Below, piece by piece: positions 11,960 through 23,216 of a stretch of 64,000 nt of DNA (the first letter of the stretch is position 1; every line of letters starts with the position of its first letter). A program made the translations under genes and the position numbers. The DNA comes from Dichetophora obliterata. Taxonomy: Eukaryota > Arthropoda > Insecta > Diptera > Sciomyzidae. The notes below the pieces were generated by a model. The model had not been told where the DNA came from. It saw nothing but the letters and a program-made list of their open reading frames with translations, and did not search any database. Location: positions 214,114,000 to 214,177,999 of the forward strand of contig OY986439.1 of the NCBI GenBank assembly GCA_963920525.1, read 5' to 3'.

Positions 11960-12341
11960 ATTTAATGTTGTATTCAAATTTTAAAATATATTGCCTATAC
12001 AAATATTTATCGAGAAAATTATATTCCCGCATATAGTGCCTATATAAAGAAAAAAAACAAAATTGGTTTGTAATAAAACATTTTTTATAAAATTTAGAAC
12101 GAAGGTTTTTTAATATTTTTAAACCTCAAGTGTGCCATGGCACTTTATAAACATTAGGTTTAAAATTTGGAATGTTATTATGACACACTTCAGAAACTAT
12201 AACCTTAAAGTTATTAAAACAAGACGCCGTGTCCAAAAAGTGAAACTCATTGTCCCAGTTTATTGTGGAAAGAGCCGATTTAGCAACTTCAAAATTACAC
12301 GCTTTAAAAATAAAATTGGAATCTTCACAATGATTCCTCAA
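11960..12341 (-). pseudogene. LINE A pre-RT linker
   Basis: The minus-strand frame runs from about 12341 (INWDNEFHF) through PWHT at 12126, an in-frame TGA, and then LKNLRSKFYKK and YLYRQYILKFEYNIKS to the LINE B edge. This is the region between endonuclease and RT in LINEs of this type. Apart from the stop the reading is continuous, which supports LINE B having been inserted into one LINE A copy. Confidence 0.7.
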
Positions 12342-12499
12342 TGGAAGATATTTATAAAATGAAACTAGGATCTTTAACGGAACGTGGTGTCCACAACTAC
12401 TGAAATAGAAAAATCTGATTCAATTAATCTAAAATTAATATTACTATTACAAAAAACTAAATCTAACAGTCTATTTAATAAGTTAAAGCAAAAATTAAT

Positions 12500-13080
12500 T
12501 TAAAATAATCCAAGACCTAAAAGGTTATCTATGAGATAGATTTCAACATAACTTGAGATATTAGAAGGTGAGAGATATGAGTCAGCTTGTTGCATTAACC
12601 AAGATACATTTGGTAGATTAAAATCACCAAGCACAATTAATTGTTCATTACAACGAAAATCAGCTACAAGAGTTGCAACATTATCAGTGTGTGCTTTATA
12701 ATGAAGAATCCAACTATTTGGCGGGATGTAAGAAGTGCAAATAACGAGGGCATCAGACAATCCTTTGTCACACAATTGACACACAAAGCTGATCCAGACC
12801 TGAGTCAGCATTAGCTAATGCAATATTCGAAGATATAAAAGTTCGCTTGATAGCAATTAACACACCACCACCTCGATGACGTCCAGTAGTATCACTATCC
12901 CGATCTTTTCGATAGACATTATATATATGAGGATCAAAATATTCCTCATTAAAGAAGTTTTGATTTAACCACGTCTCATTTAAAACAAAAACATCATAAT
13001 CGCTTTCAGCCGTGACAGCAAAAATAGCATTTGATTTTGTTCTTACACCAGATACGTTCTAATAATAAATTTTAATCAGC
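12500..13080 (-). pseudogene. LINE A AP-like endonuclease
   Basis: From 13080 down to 12830, in a broken frame, the minus strand spells an endonuclease N-terminal half (ETWLNQNFF, then RHRGGGVLIAIK). From 12811 to 12500 it spells the C-terminal half (SYIPPNSW, then the catalytic-region motif VLGDFNLPNVSWL). A frameshift near 12820 separates the two halves. This domain nicks target DNA for target-primed reverse transcription, but it is inactive here. Confidence 0.8.
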
Positions 13081-13327
13081 TTACTATCCACAATACATTG
13101 CGGCTCTGCTATTGCATTTTTTCTTTGTTTTCCATTTTTTGAAAAAACTTAAAATCTTTAACTCTGACATCTACCGGCCAGAGCGATGGATTAATTATTT
13201 CATTATAAAGAGAAGAAGAAATTCCAAGTCTGAAATTTACTCGAGTAAGAGATTCTAACTGCACATCCTTTTTTACCAGTTTATGACATGCTAGATGATG
13301 TCTAGCAACATTCGTATGATTAGTAAC

Positions 13328-13612
13328 TTATGTAATAATGTCATCTTCAGATACTGTTGATATAAAAGACGCCAAATGAACCCATTTTTTTCGATCAGCA
13401 ACAGCCAGTTCAGAAGTAAGATTTTGTCCAACAATAGTTGAATGCTTAGGTGCATGCCACACACAGCGGACACGGACAAATTTGTTGTTGTTTTCGCGGA
13501 TAAAAGAAAAAACTGGAAATTGAGAGAGCTTCTCACTCATCAAAAAATTTCCAGGCAACCGACAAAAATGTTCACGGCCCAAAGCTGAAAACAATTTGGA
13601 CAACGGTTGCAT
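13328..13612 (-). pseudogene. LINE A ORF1, C-terminal part
   Basis: This minus-strand frame ends VHLASFISTVSEDDIIT and lies between the PHD-type N-terminal ORF1 (16222-17082) and the endonuclease. By position, and by loose likeness to the frame at 40519-40746 (FVADTSGEDVLFYINSKL) in another LINE, it is the C-terminal domain of ORF1. About 2.6 kb of foreign DNA separates it from the N-terminal half. Confidence 0.55.
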
Positions 13613-13639
13613 TTTCTTGATGTTTTACGTTTAGTAGTA

Positions 13640-15064
13640 ATAAAGCTGCACTGCAGTAGAAAATGTACTATTTGAATTCATCAGTAATGCGATGTTTGTT
13701 GTTTAGTATTGAATTGTACGCTGCTAGTGCTATACATGGCTTGAATGGTATTTATTTATAAAAAGAAGAAGAATACTTGACGAACATGCAAAATGCAGCC
13801 CGGCTAGCTGCAGCAAATGGATTCAACTGAACAGCTGAATATTATTAGTGATTGTTGTGAATGTAATATTAATGATTTAATATATTGTTTTTTTAGTGAT
13901 TGTGTATTTTTTAAAATTAAAAATATGAACGTTAAATGTGTATATGATGTTATTTATAAAAAATGTATACATTATTTAACTATATTTTCCATTTATAAAC
14001 TATTCCATTGCATACATGAAAGTAACACGTCATTGTATATAGAATTTTTAGTGATTGTATGTACAGCTGCAGTTGTCTCTTTTACCCTTGTATTTATGAC
14101 AATCGTCAAGAGAAAATGTGAGCAGTAGATTTGATTTACTGATGGTATAACTGATCAAGCTAGTCATACATTACAGCCGCTGTAATATCGTTTAAATCGT
14201 TAAATTTACAATATTCTTAGAGATAAGGTTATGGCTATTAATTGGAGTAGAAATATTACTGAAATGTTCATAAATGAATTTCAAAGCCAACCGGCTTTGT
14301 GAGATATTCTTAAAAATATTGTAAATGCTTTACCATCAGTGAATCTTAGCTCCTTTGATAAATTTATCATCCCTTTCTTATGTCTGCCAATTCTCCATGG
14401 CTTAATCCAGCAGGATCTTTTTTCACTTTCTTTGTCATCTATATATGTGTATACACTTCCTACATACATATTGGCCAATGTAATTCATTTTAAACCCCGG
14501 AGATCAGAATTAACCCATCAATTTTAAATGCAAATAAAACCACTTATAAACAACCTATAGAGGGTAGCCGTTTTATTGAATCGATTGCATAAAGGAGCAT
14601 TACCTGCACGAAATGGTAGCAAAAACGTAGTAAATTTAGCTTCCGCCATTATCGAACAGAAAACTACGTGTAGCATGCCGTGGACAAAACAATGAGAGAG
14701 AGGAAAAAAATGGCGAAAATTCCAATGTTTGACGGACAAGCACAAGGTATATATTATGCGGTAGTGTTAGTAGATACAATTGTCTCTTGTGGTGGGTAAC
14801 TTAGCTGTCAAATTTCATTGTTTACGAAAAAAAAACAAAGCAAACAACAAAACTTGTCAATTGAAATTGTGTTGTGAATTTTTGTGATTTAAATTGATTT
14901 AATTGATAAAATTAAACCCAAAAAAATTGTGCAATTTATCGAAAGCCTCTTCAAAAAGAGATTGGAACATTTTTTGTGTGCCTCGTGAAGAAATACGCTA
15001 TCGCTGAAACGTTGCTGTTCCACAATATTTTCACAATCAGTTGTCTGTCATCTGTCTTCAATGT
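13640..15064. other. Unassigned insertion DNA within LINE A ORF1
   Basis: This AT-rich DNA splits the two halves of ORF1. It contains an isolated 103-codon + strand ORF (13817-14128), a T/A-rich segment and a stretch near 14570-14760 with no recognised similarity. No terminal repeats bounding the whole block were found, so it may be more than one insertion. Confidence 0.4.
13817..14128 (+). CDS. Orphan small ORF with a C-terminal hydrophobic segment
   Basis: The 103-codon frame is rich in Cys, Ile and Phe and ends with a plausible membrane span (FLVIVCTAAVVSFTLVFMTI) followed by a basic tail. A TATA-like TATTTATAAAA lies about 65 bases upstream. I recognise no family, and in AT-rich insertion DNA a chance ORF of this length is quite possible. 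It is listed so that it can be tested, not as a confident gene. Confidence 0.15.
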   Translation: MDSTEQLNIISDCCECNINDLIYCFFSDCVFFKIKNMNVKCVYDVIYKKCIHYLTIFSIYKLFHCIHESNTSLYIEFLVIVCTAAVVSFTLVFMTIVKRKCEQ

Positions 15065-15072
15065 GTTCAAGC

Positions 15073-16186
15073 CAGGGATGAAAGTGGAATTTTTCAGATT
15101 GTGCCGAATTGCAGAGAAAAATAGTACCTTTTTTAAAAAATTTTACTTACACTAAACAAGGAGCGTCAGCTGAAACCAAAAATCAAAAATTTTCCTGTTT
15201 TCGTAAGAGTGTTATTATAGAAAAGACCACTTTTATAGAAATTGATCAAAAAATAATAAAATGGTGGCGTTTGAAAAATTTTTTGTCATTTTTGCTGAAA
15301 GTTTTCGTTTTTTTAATGATAAATAATCTAATATGCAATGTATTGGTAAGAATTTGGAAGATTATTGATAAGATTAACAAAAAATACCTTCAGTAGAATC
15401 AAAAACGCTCCGATAAATTTTCTCCGATTTGAAAAAAGTATGCAGAAATCGTTTTTATGAGTTCCTCTAACTTTAAGACCCCGAACGAATGATTTTTTTC
15501 CCCCCATACGAAAGCGATCCGGTTTAATATATATGCTTTAAATTTTTTAATGAAATCAGATTGAAGAGATAACTTTTTATCACCCTTAAAATTATTTTCA
15601 GATATTGGTCCTGAAACTTTAAATTTGTTAAAAAAAAAACGAAAAAAGCTTTTTTTAACTAGATTCAACCATAAAAACTGTACTACTGACACTTTACATT
15701 TTGTACCTTAAAATTTTTTGGTTTGACTATACTCTTCAATATACCACAATTTATTGAAAGAAAAGAACAATTTTTACAAGCGTTTATGTAAATTATTGCT
15801 CTCAACAGTGGACTTTTTTTAATATTTGCCAATTTTTATGAAAAAGTTTGGCTAATCGAAAATAAATATTACGATATTTGGATTCGACGAAAAATTTACT
15901 ATACAAAATGTTATCGCTGTGTGTTATAGTGAAAATTTCCAAATTTTTTGGAGTAGTGTAATTATGTTGAAGTAACTTTACTAGCTCTGATAAGAATAAC
16001 GAAATGTCTAAGAAAGCAACAAGGTGCATCAAAAATCGAAAATTACATTAATTACATTTACATGCAACTTGGTTTTTTAACTCCGATAAATTTAAATAGT
16101 CCGAAATGGAAACGAACGTGTCTAAACTCTCGTCTGATCTCGAAAGTACGAAAAATAGCACAACTGTGGCTATAGTTCCATCCCTG
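15073..16186. mobile_element. hAT-type MITE, 8-bp duplication
   Basis: The ends are CAGGGATG at 15073 and its complement CATCCCTG ending at 16186. They are flanked by GTTCAAGC (15065-15072) and GTTCAAAT (16187-16194), an 8-bp site duplication matching at 6 of 8 positions. CAGGG-type ends with 8-bp duplications are the hAT hallmark. The 1.1-kb interior has no transposase, and its ORFs look like chance frames, so the element is non-autonomous. It sits in the DNA that interrupts LINE A ORF1. Confidence 0.7.
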
Positions 16187-16221
16187 GTTCAAATTGTTAT
16201 TCATTGTCTTTTACGCTCTTC

Positions 16222-17082
16222 TTATGTTTGACAGCTACGGTACTCTCCTCTCTGGGACAACACTACCATGTTGAATATACCTTGGACAAGCAGACACCGT
16301 GTGACATGCCCCTTATTAACATTAGCACTTTTATTAAGAGTCCAATCATTATTCTCTTTTGAATGAGAAGACGGCTGAGCATTCGATGCAATTGAAGATG
16401 ATGTGAGAGCATTAGAAGCAGGTGCAACAACAATTTCATCATGAGCAACTCGAGCTGCAGCACACAGATTTGACGGAGCTTTTAAAACCTCAGCATACGG
16501 CAGAGCGCCAAAACTAGATCCAAAACCAACAACAGATACAGCAGCAGCAGCAGTATTAGACTCACCCCCATTATGTGAGGGAGAGCAAAGATCAATAAGA
16601 GCAGCATCATCAACGTTTACGACAACATTATCAGCAAACAAAGAATTAACTTTTGGCACAGCAGTCCCACCAACAATAGTTGACTTAGATGTTTTATTAG
16701 ACAAAGCAGCAACAGTTTCAGTAGAGGTTGATGAACTTGTAGATTGAGACTTAGTTGTAGCAACAACAGTTGAATTTTTAGGCAGAAGCTGAGCATTATT
16801 TTTTGCACTGTTCCTGTTAGGAGGAGCACTTTGAGTTATAAAAGTTTTGACCTCTTTCACTTCATTGACTAACTGAGCAACTGAAGCAAGCAAATTAGAT
16901 GCATTGTTAACACAATCATTGCAATTAAAAACAATATTAGGATGCGAAATTAGCAAAGCAAACAGATTATCGTCAATGCTGACAAACAGTTTGTGAAAGA
17001 AACCTTTACAATTATTGCAAGGTAAAGCACTCCCTTTGCATGTAGATTTATTGCAGGCACCACAGCGCGAACGCAGTGACAT
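16222..17082 (-). pseudogene. LINE A ORF1, PHD-type zinc finger N-terminal part
   Basis: The ATG at 17082 starts a frame whose first about 60 residues have the Cys4-His-Cys3 spacing of a PHD-like finger (CGACNKSTC, PCNNC, FFHKL, FNCNDC). A low-complexity Ser/Thr/Ala region follows. Such fingers are typical of ORF1 proteins in CR1/Jockey-like LINEs, where ORF1p binds the element's RNA. After about residue 265 the reading departs from ORF1 (near 16260). The match resumes only at 13612, so the gene is split. Confidence 0.8.
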
Positions 17083-17210
17083 TTTAAGAACGATCGTTTG
17101 TAATAGCAGTCGAATTGAAACTGAATATTATTCGAGATTTTAATATTGCCACTCGATTTGTCGAATACCGCCCACTTTCTTAGACTGGCACCTCTGTGTT
17201 CAATGTTCAA
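17083..17210 (-). other. Presumed 5' leader of LINE A
   Basis: This lies between the ORF1 start and the start of the peptide-gene duplication block at about 17212. It is assigned to the LINE only by position. Confidence 0.35.
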
Positions 17211-17428
17211 TAAAAAACCTATAATAACAACTTTTACACTGATTTTTTTCAAAATAAAAGACACATTCAAAAATAATGATAATAAAGAACTCAATGTTGC
17301 TTCAATCTCCAATGCTTTCTTCAACCCTTTCCGGCGTACTTGAATAAATCGGCAAAATTTTACCAATTTTTTATTTTCTTTTATTAACAAAAGTAATTTA
17401 TTGAAAAAATAAAAATATAAGAAAATAT

Positions 17429-17833
17429 CAGGCTAGGTTAGGCTAAGGTGGCGGCAGGTTCTTAGACCAGCCCACTTAGACCAAATGGATGGTCCGTTGT
17501 GATACCACATATTGGGAGAAGGGAGTAATCAAGTGAAACTTTTGTGTAGGTGTTCTTACTGTGGCAGAAGCTATAGAAACATGTGATATTAAATCTGAAG
17601 CAGTGTCATGCCTTGACTTCAGTCAAATCAAGTTACTAAGCGTTCTTCTCCACAAACTTTTCTACCACCACCAACTACAACTTTTCGTCGTAAATTGATG
17701 CGTTTTAAAGATGCTTTGATTTGAAAATAAGGAAAGAAAGGTTATAGCGTAGGACCACGGCCCGGCCAGGATTCGAACCCGGGACCCCTGAGCGACAGTC
17801 CAGCACGCTAACACTAGACTATTGAGGCCGCCA
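17429..17833 (-). mobile_element. tRNA-derived SINE
   Basis: On the minus strand the element begins with a tRNA-like head. It has a box-A-like region (TAGTCTAGTGTTAGCGTGCTGG, in part) and box B GGTTCGAATCC (17769-17779). It is flanked by AAGAAAATAT (17419-17428 and 17834-17843). The paralogous locus near 26295 has one copy of that target and no insertion, which proves this is a discrete insertion. RNA polymerase III would start at the high-coordinate end. Confidence 0.88.
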
Positions 17834-19028
17834 AAGAAAATATTAGTCTTATAGAATTCTGAGCAAGGACGTGGTACGATAATCAAATACAGTGCATAAC
17901 TTTAATTCATTCCTTTTTCGCACTTGGCATACATTTTAAGTGTCAACTGAGCTAATATAAGCTCAGACTATCTTGTTAAAGCAGTACTTGAATCATGAAA
18001 AAGTTGTATAATTTTCATACTATATGCTCTATACAAACTATACTGTAGAAAAAACAATTTAATTTTGCGTAATTTTAATTGATTTCAAAAAATTACATAT
18101 TTTGCTAAGTATATCAATTTTTTGATGTCAGCAAATTTTAAAGCAGACACTTCAAAGCCTATAAAATTATGTCATAAAGGTTTGTTTTTCAATTACAGGT
18201 CTCCTCCCAACTCACAATTGAGCCTCCAATAAGCTTTTGTGTGGTACATTTCCCCTTTAAAGGTTCGCTCTCGTATGCAAAAGCCTCGAAACGAGTTTTC
18301 TGACAAGTAATACGGAAACTATAGACTCGCTTTAAAGCTCATAAGTACCTTTGAAGTTTTATCGAGGATGAAAATTTCGAACCTGTATTCAAAAGCTTCT
18401 TTAAAGTTATATCGATATAGAAACCTCCAAGAATCTTAAAAATGGAAATTCTTGAAAATTTAAGTACAGTGAAGTAAACGCTTATTTCAAATATTTTCAC
18501 TAATATTGTGTAGGCTAAAATAAGTTATTTAATGCACATATATGAAAGTTAAAACTTTAATAGGGGTATTCACACGGGTTGATGCGAATTGCAAGAATTT
18601 TAAAACGCAAGATACTTTTCGCACTAATGCGTGAACATCAATATTGCAACTTTAGCAGCTAAAAAACGGCTATGTATATCCTAGTTGTTTAAGTCCTTGT
18701 TTTTAAATACTGGTTAAAATTGTTAAAAAACTTATTAAATTCAAAGAACATTTTCTCTACTCGCTTTTAATACAGCTCCAATATTAAAAATGTCTTTGTT
18801 AAACTTTTCGTACATTTTTAATATTTGCACATGACTGCTTGTAGATTCTCTCATTATATTAATTTTTGCAATTTATTGACATTCTAATACAATATTTAAA
18901 AAATAAAAAGTATGTATTTGTTTTGCATCTTGTTATGAAGAAGTGTTTGTTGAATCAGTTGGTTCATTTTTAACTTTTAACAACCACGTTGCCTTTGAAT
19001 GCTTGCGTTCGATCAAGCATATTTTTAC

Positions 19029-19072
19029 TATAAATACGCGGTTTTCTACAAACCTATATCATAGCGTCAGTT
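19029..19072 (+). promoter_or_regulatory. Core promoter of peptide gene 1
   Basis: TATAAATA lies at 19029-19036. Two initiator candidates follow: TCATAG at 19059, whose A is 32 bases from the TATA start, and the better consensus TCAGTT at 19067. The segment is conserved in the other two genes. Confidence 0.7.
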
Positions 19073-19133
19073 ACTGTTAAAGTGAATAAATTAAACTCAA
19101 ATCAAAGAAATCCTTAAATTCAAAGTTTTCATC

Positions 19134-19702
19134 ATGCGTGTTTTGGGTGTATTTTTACTCTTTGCCATTGTGGCTACATACAATGTCATGGCGGTAACCA
19201 ATCTTCCAGGGGATTGTATCATAGGATGCGGTAATGTCTTTGACTATAGAGGTATCATTTGCGTCGATGCAGACTGGGCTCCTGTTGATTATGAGAAGTG
19301 TGAGGAGCTACAAAAAACCAAGTGTCCAAGTGTTATTACTTATGAGAAAACAGAAGACGGAGGTAAGTTTTAAAAGTATTCAGATAATTTCGACATATAA
19401 CTTATAGTGCAAAAAACCATATTATATGCAGAATATGGTTGCCATATTTAAGCCAACTGTCTGTCCGTCTGTTAGTGATTACAATTACATCTGAAATCGG
19501 AGCTATAACTTTTTTATAAAGGAAAGGTCCAGTTTGAGAATGAGCCAAATTGGATGAAAATATCGCCAACCTTCCACACAAAATCCATAAAAACTTATTA
19601 ACTTTAAATTGTCAATCTAAAAAACTGTAATATTTTACTTTATTATTTTCTTTTCTTGTAGAATCTTATTACTGCGTGAACTTGTTTAAGTTCAGTCCTT
19701 GA
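19134..19702 (+). CDS. Secreted six-cysteine peptide 1 (Kazal-like), two exons
   Basis: Exon 1 is 19134-19362 and exon 2 is 19662-19702. The phase-1 intron has GTAAGT and TTTTCTTGTAG borders. The predicted precursor is 89 residues. A signal peptide of about 20 residues ends at NVMA, and the mature part carries six Cys. Spacing is C1-x3-C2-x10-C3-x12-C4-x7-C5-x16-C6, with an invariant Tyr before C3, as in Kazal serine-protease inhibitors (a 16-residue C5-C6 gap is classical). C3-C4 and C4-C5 are longer than in typical Kazal domains, so membership is an inference. This copy lacks the nine-residue proline-containing stretch that follows the signal in genes 2 and 3. The presumed P1 residue is Asn. 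The product is probably exported, and the target is unknown. Confidence 0.8.
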
Positions 19703-19721
19703 ATGTAGTGCAGATGAAGTA

Positions 19722-19727
19722 AATAAA
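19722..19727 (+). terminator. Polyadenylation signal of peptide gene 1
   Basis: AATAAA lies 20 bases after the stop codon, implying a very short 3' UTR. It is conserved in gene 2 and altered to AATAAT in gene 3. Confidence 0.6.
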
Positions 19728-19739
19728 TGAAAGAATATC

Positions 19740-20705
19740 AACTGGATGTGACGTTTCGTTAAAAATTATTCATTTTATAACTTATGGAATTGTTAAAAAT
19801 TATGACAACTTACAAAACTATGTAATTTTTTCAATAAAAAATAAAAACATTTTCAATTTGAGCAAAATCCACTGTTGAATATATTATATTTTAAAGTCTT
19901 ATACAGATTTTATTATTAAACAACTAGCTACAGTTTTGAAATATTGTGTTTGGCAGATGTTGTGCCGATTGAAAACTGAATGTGGAGCATTTCAACAGCG
20001 GCAAATCAATGTCATTGCCTTGGAACCAGTGGCGATATGTTGTTATCAGTGTTGCCATATATTTGTGAGTAAAAAGTCATTGATCGATTCAAAATAGGCC
20101 AAAATACGACATTTTCAAAAATTTTAAACATTTTATAAACATTTATTAATGCGTAGAAATAAAAAAAAATATGTATATTATATAAAAGTATTTTATACAA
20201 TACGAAACAATACAACAATAAGTTCAACTTATTTAGTAACTTGTACTTTGTATCTACTATTCGTTCAAAGAACTTAAGCAGTAACATTTTAAAGTACAAC
20301 ATATTTTGTTAACTTATCGATTATTTATTTTTTATTTTTTATTTATAAGACTACAAAAGCTTTTCTTAAAAGATAATTTTTTTTTATAAGTAACGTGTTC
20401 GAAATGAAATCTGGAAAAAATTGTGAAGAATTTTTCCACAATGCAAATGAAATTGACGAGCAAATAAAAAAAATTGGAAAAATTCGTTTTCAAAATGGCA
20501 TTAACAGAAGTAGACTTTCGATAGCTTAGTTGTGAATTTTGCAAAAAAACTCCAAACAAGAAAAATAGTAAAGTTGTAAAACATTTTATTGAACTGAATT
20601 TTAAGAAGTCGACTATTTATAAAACTATTCAGCTATTTGGTAGTGGGAAAACTAGTTGTACGAAAACTGAAAAACATGTAATTTAAGCAGTAGCTTACGT
20701 AGAGT
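19740..20705. other. Intergenic DNA downstream of gene 1
   Basis: To about 20178 this is duplicated at 28250-28659. Beyond that it is AT-rich with no recognised gene. ORFs on the minus strand here show no domain. Confidence 0.5.
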
Positions 20706-20713
20706 ATGTATGT

Positions 20714-21938
20714 TAGGGATGTCAATCCCGGGATCCCGAGATATTTTTTAAGACCCGGGATTATTCGATTCGAGTCCCAGGAGTGTTTAAAACAATTTTT
20801 TAATAGCTAAAAATTAAAAATTTAAATTTTTTAAACTACCATCACAAATATCACCCTTTCAACGATCGAACTAACAAGCGTATACAACAAATTAAGGTCT
20901 CAGTTAGGGGATAACACCATTAATGCTTTAATTTCTTAAAGATGGTATTTTGATCAAAAGAAGAAATAATTTTGCTAAGCTCTAAATAGCAAGAGTGTTG
21001 TATTTATTTTTTACTTAAATGTTTTGACTTTTTTATTTTAATTTAAATGTACTGTAACATGTAATTAAAGAGAGGTTTTAGGCCAAAGCGGTTAAAATGA
21101 AGGCAAATTTTAGAAGATGTTTTCTAAAAATTTTTTTTAGTTACACAAAAAATTTAATTTACATATTAAATTTACATCATCAGCGTCTCCAGATCGTCTG
21201 AAAATTAAATGATTTCGAAAAAAGACTCTTGAATGCACATCTTTTACCAAAATGGAAAATTAAGAAAAAGTTGAAAAAATTGACATTATTTTTGACCATA
21301 TTGTTGCGTGTAAAACCTAGACAAATTTTCTAAAGACGCTTATTTTAGTAAAAAATGTGAGTTACAATACAAACAGATATTAAAAAAATTTTAATTGGTC
21401 GATTCACTAGTTTGTTTGCAGTAGTGTAGTCAGTTTGGAAATGTTTTGAGAAAAACGTGTTTTAAGTCACTGTGCTTAGTTAAATTTATTCGGGCGCACC
21501 AGTTTTTAAACGCTGTAGAATCTGTATTATAAGTGGAATGGATTTTTTGAAGGATTATTGAACAAAAAAATTAAATTTTTAAAAAATTGTTGTTTAAATA
21601 GTAATTTAAAAAATTTTATGTAGACAGTTACTGCTAAACCAAAACCATAGTATTACAAAAACTATGTTATAAATTACTGAGGACATATGATTGCCAAATT
21701 TTATGTAATGCTTTTTTCGTTGTTGAATTGGTACAAATTATACTTCTTTGTTATATCAATTTGATACAGAATATGTACTTTAATAGAATAGAGGTGAATG
21801 TGTAGCATTTTTTGGCAAAAAAAATAATAACGAAATAAAAACTTCTTTAATTTCGGGACGATCCCGGGATCCCAAGATTGTATTTTTAGATCCCGAAAAT
21901 TCCAGGATCGTAAAAAACTCCAAAAATTGACATGCCTA
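20714..21938. mobile_element. hAT-type non-autonomous element with GGGATCCC-rich ends
   Basis: The terminal inverted repeats are TAGGGATGTCAAT at the left and the complement of TAGGCATGTCAAT at the right. They are flanked by a perfect 8-bp duplication, ATGTATGT (20706-20713 and 21939-21946). Both subterminal regions are packed with the palindrome CCCGGGATCCCG and variants (GATCCCGGGATCCC near 21860). No transposase ORF is present in the 1.2 kb. A degraded end of a relative lies at 41014-41110. Confidence 0.85.
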
Positions 21939-21989
21939 ATGTATGTATATTATTATATTGGAAATCTTATTAGTTTAATTTTTTTAATT

Positions 21990-22140
21990 TTTTGAAATGA
22001 AAACTTCTTAAGGCGCGTTGAGCGATTTTTGGTAGAGGGTAAATCTTTGGTTTGCGTCATTATTGCAGCGAGTAGCATTTGACATCAATACAGACAGCGA
22101 GTAGCTTTCGTCATTAAGCTTGACACTGATTATTGCAGTG
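21990..22140 (-). repeat. Dispersed repeat X
   Basis: The reverse complement shares TTTACCCTCTACCAAAAxTxG, CGCGCCTxAAxAAGTTTTCA and TGTATTGATG blocks with 50380-50500 and 52125-52400. No coding capacity is visible. Confidence 0.65.
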
Positions 22141-22309
22141 CTTCCACAACGTAGATTGTGTAATTACTCCAGTGCTTCTCAAACTTTTCGGATTCGATTT
22201 ATTCCGATGATTGTCACTAATTCACGCACTTACGTTTCTGAATTGTGTAGGGTTCTTATTGTAGTATTTTTTGGTGCTTGCCTTTCACTTTGTGCAGGGT
22301 AAGTACAAT

Positions 22310-23216
22310 ATGTCGCCTAAAGGCGACCACGAAATTTGTCCAGGCAAGGCTATTCTTGTTTCAGGAAAACCTTTAATTGGTATGTGTGTAAAAGGGCCCA
22401 ACTTAGTGTTAGTTGATGGTAAATGTGGACCCAGGTTTCGTTCACGTGTGGGAGAGTCTAGTATTCGTATGGGCCCAAAATTAGGAGGTGTTGGCGTGAG
22501 TGCTGATAGTTTTCCAGCAAAGGGTGCCCTTTAAAGGCCACTTAGTGGTGGTGAGGAGCCTATTTACGTCGGAATTTTAGGGCCCTACAGCTGGATAAAT
22601 CCAGTATTTCGGTTGGAAAGGGGAAGGCTGTAAAAAGAGTGCCTGGATTGGTCCGGTCTAACTCTGCTGATTCAACGGTGGGTAAGACCCTAAAAGCAAA
22701 TAACGATGTGAAAACTTCGTCAAAGCTTCCAGAATCAGCGGAGAAGGCTGTGAACAAGTAAGGTAAGAAAGCTGTGATTTCTGGCATGAATAATGTCAGA
22801 CAAAGCCAGTTGAGACATAGTTCTTGGTTGTGCGCAGCAAGACAGCTGGTGCAAAATCAAAGGAGGTTGGCCCCACTCTTGGAGTAACATGGTGAGACTA
22901 AATGCAAAAATGCATTACATTGCTGAAATTGCTCTTTCAGGCGATTGCCATCGACGTATTTATTGTTATCGATGGATTCTTCAATTTACATCCATTAATG
23001 AGCATAAAAATTATGCAATTAAATTGTCAGGGAGCTTATGCAGTTATGTGTGACCTTGGACAGTTATTGTTAGAAAATTGTGTTAGTTTTGCACTGATTC
23101 AGGAGCCAATGAAACCCAAAGTTGTATTAGAGGCCTCCCTTCTGGCATGCGGGTGTTTTCTGATTTCAGAGCGAACTCTGCCGTTTTTTTGTGTTAGGTT
23201 AGTTAGACCTTCCTAG
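22310..23216 (+). pseudogene. R1/I-like LINE remnant: ORF1 start and endonuclease start
   Basis: A + strand frame from 22310 (MSPKGDHEICPGKAILVSGK) looks like the beginning of a LINE ORF1 but stops at 22532-22534 and degenerates. At 22998 a second frame starts with SIKIMQLNCQGAYAVM and FALIQEP, the N-terminal signature of the AP-like endonuclease of R1/I/LOA-type LINEs. It ends by about 23200. RT and the rest are absent, so this is a 5' remnant. That is unusual, because most dead LINEs keep their 3' ends. A DD41D element follows. Confidence 0.65.

Larger units (their letters stand above)
17212..20178. repeat. Peptide-gene duplication block, copy 1
   Basis: This aligns with 26078-28659 through the upstream DNA, the gene, its intron and the downstream DNA (to the ATATGTAT divergence near 20172). 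The copies differ by scattered substitutions and small indels, so this duplication is clearly older than the 5-kb one at the window start. Copy 1 differs by the SINE at 17429-17833. The shared 1.2 kb upstream of the gene has no ORF of note and presumably includes regulatory DNA. Confidence 0.85.

Noticed and set aside
15109..15692. Two ORFs of about 95 codons inside the hAT MITE
   Set aside because: Composition is what AT-rich non-coding DNA gives. There is no transposase motif.
16263..16829. Leucine-rich minus-strand ORFs overlapping LINE A ORF1
   Set aside because: They are out-of-frame shadows of the Ser/Ala-rich ORF1.
17760..17832. Possible tRNA gene on the minus strand
   Set aside because: Box A and B are present, but the acceptor stem and anticodon arm do not pair well. 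The unit is the head of a 405-base insertion with target duplication, so it is a SINE.
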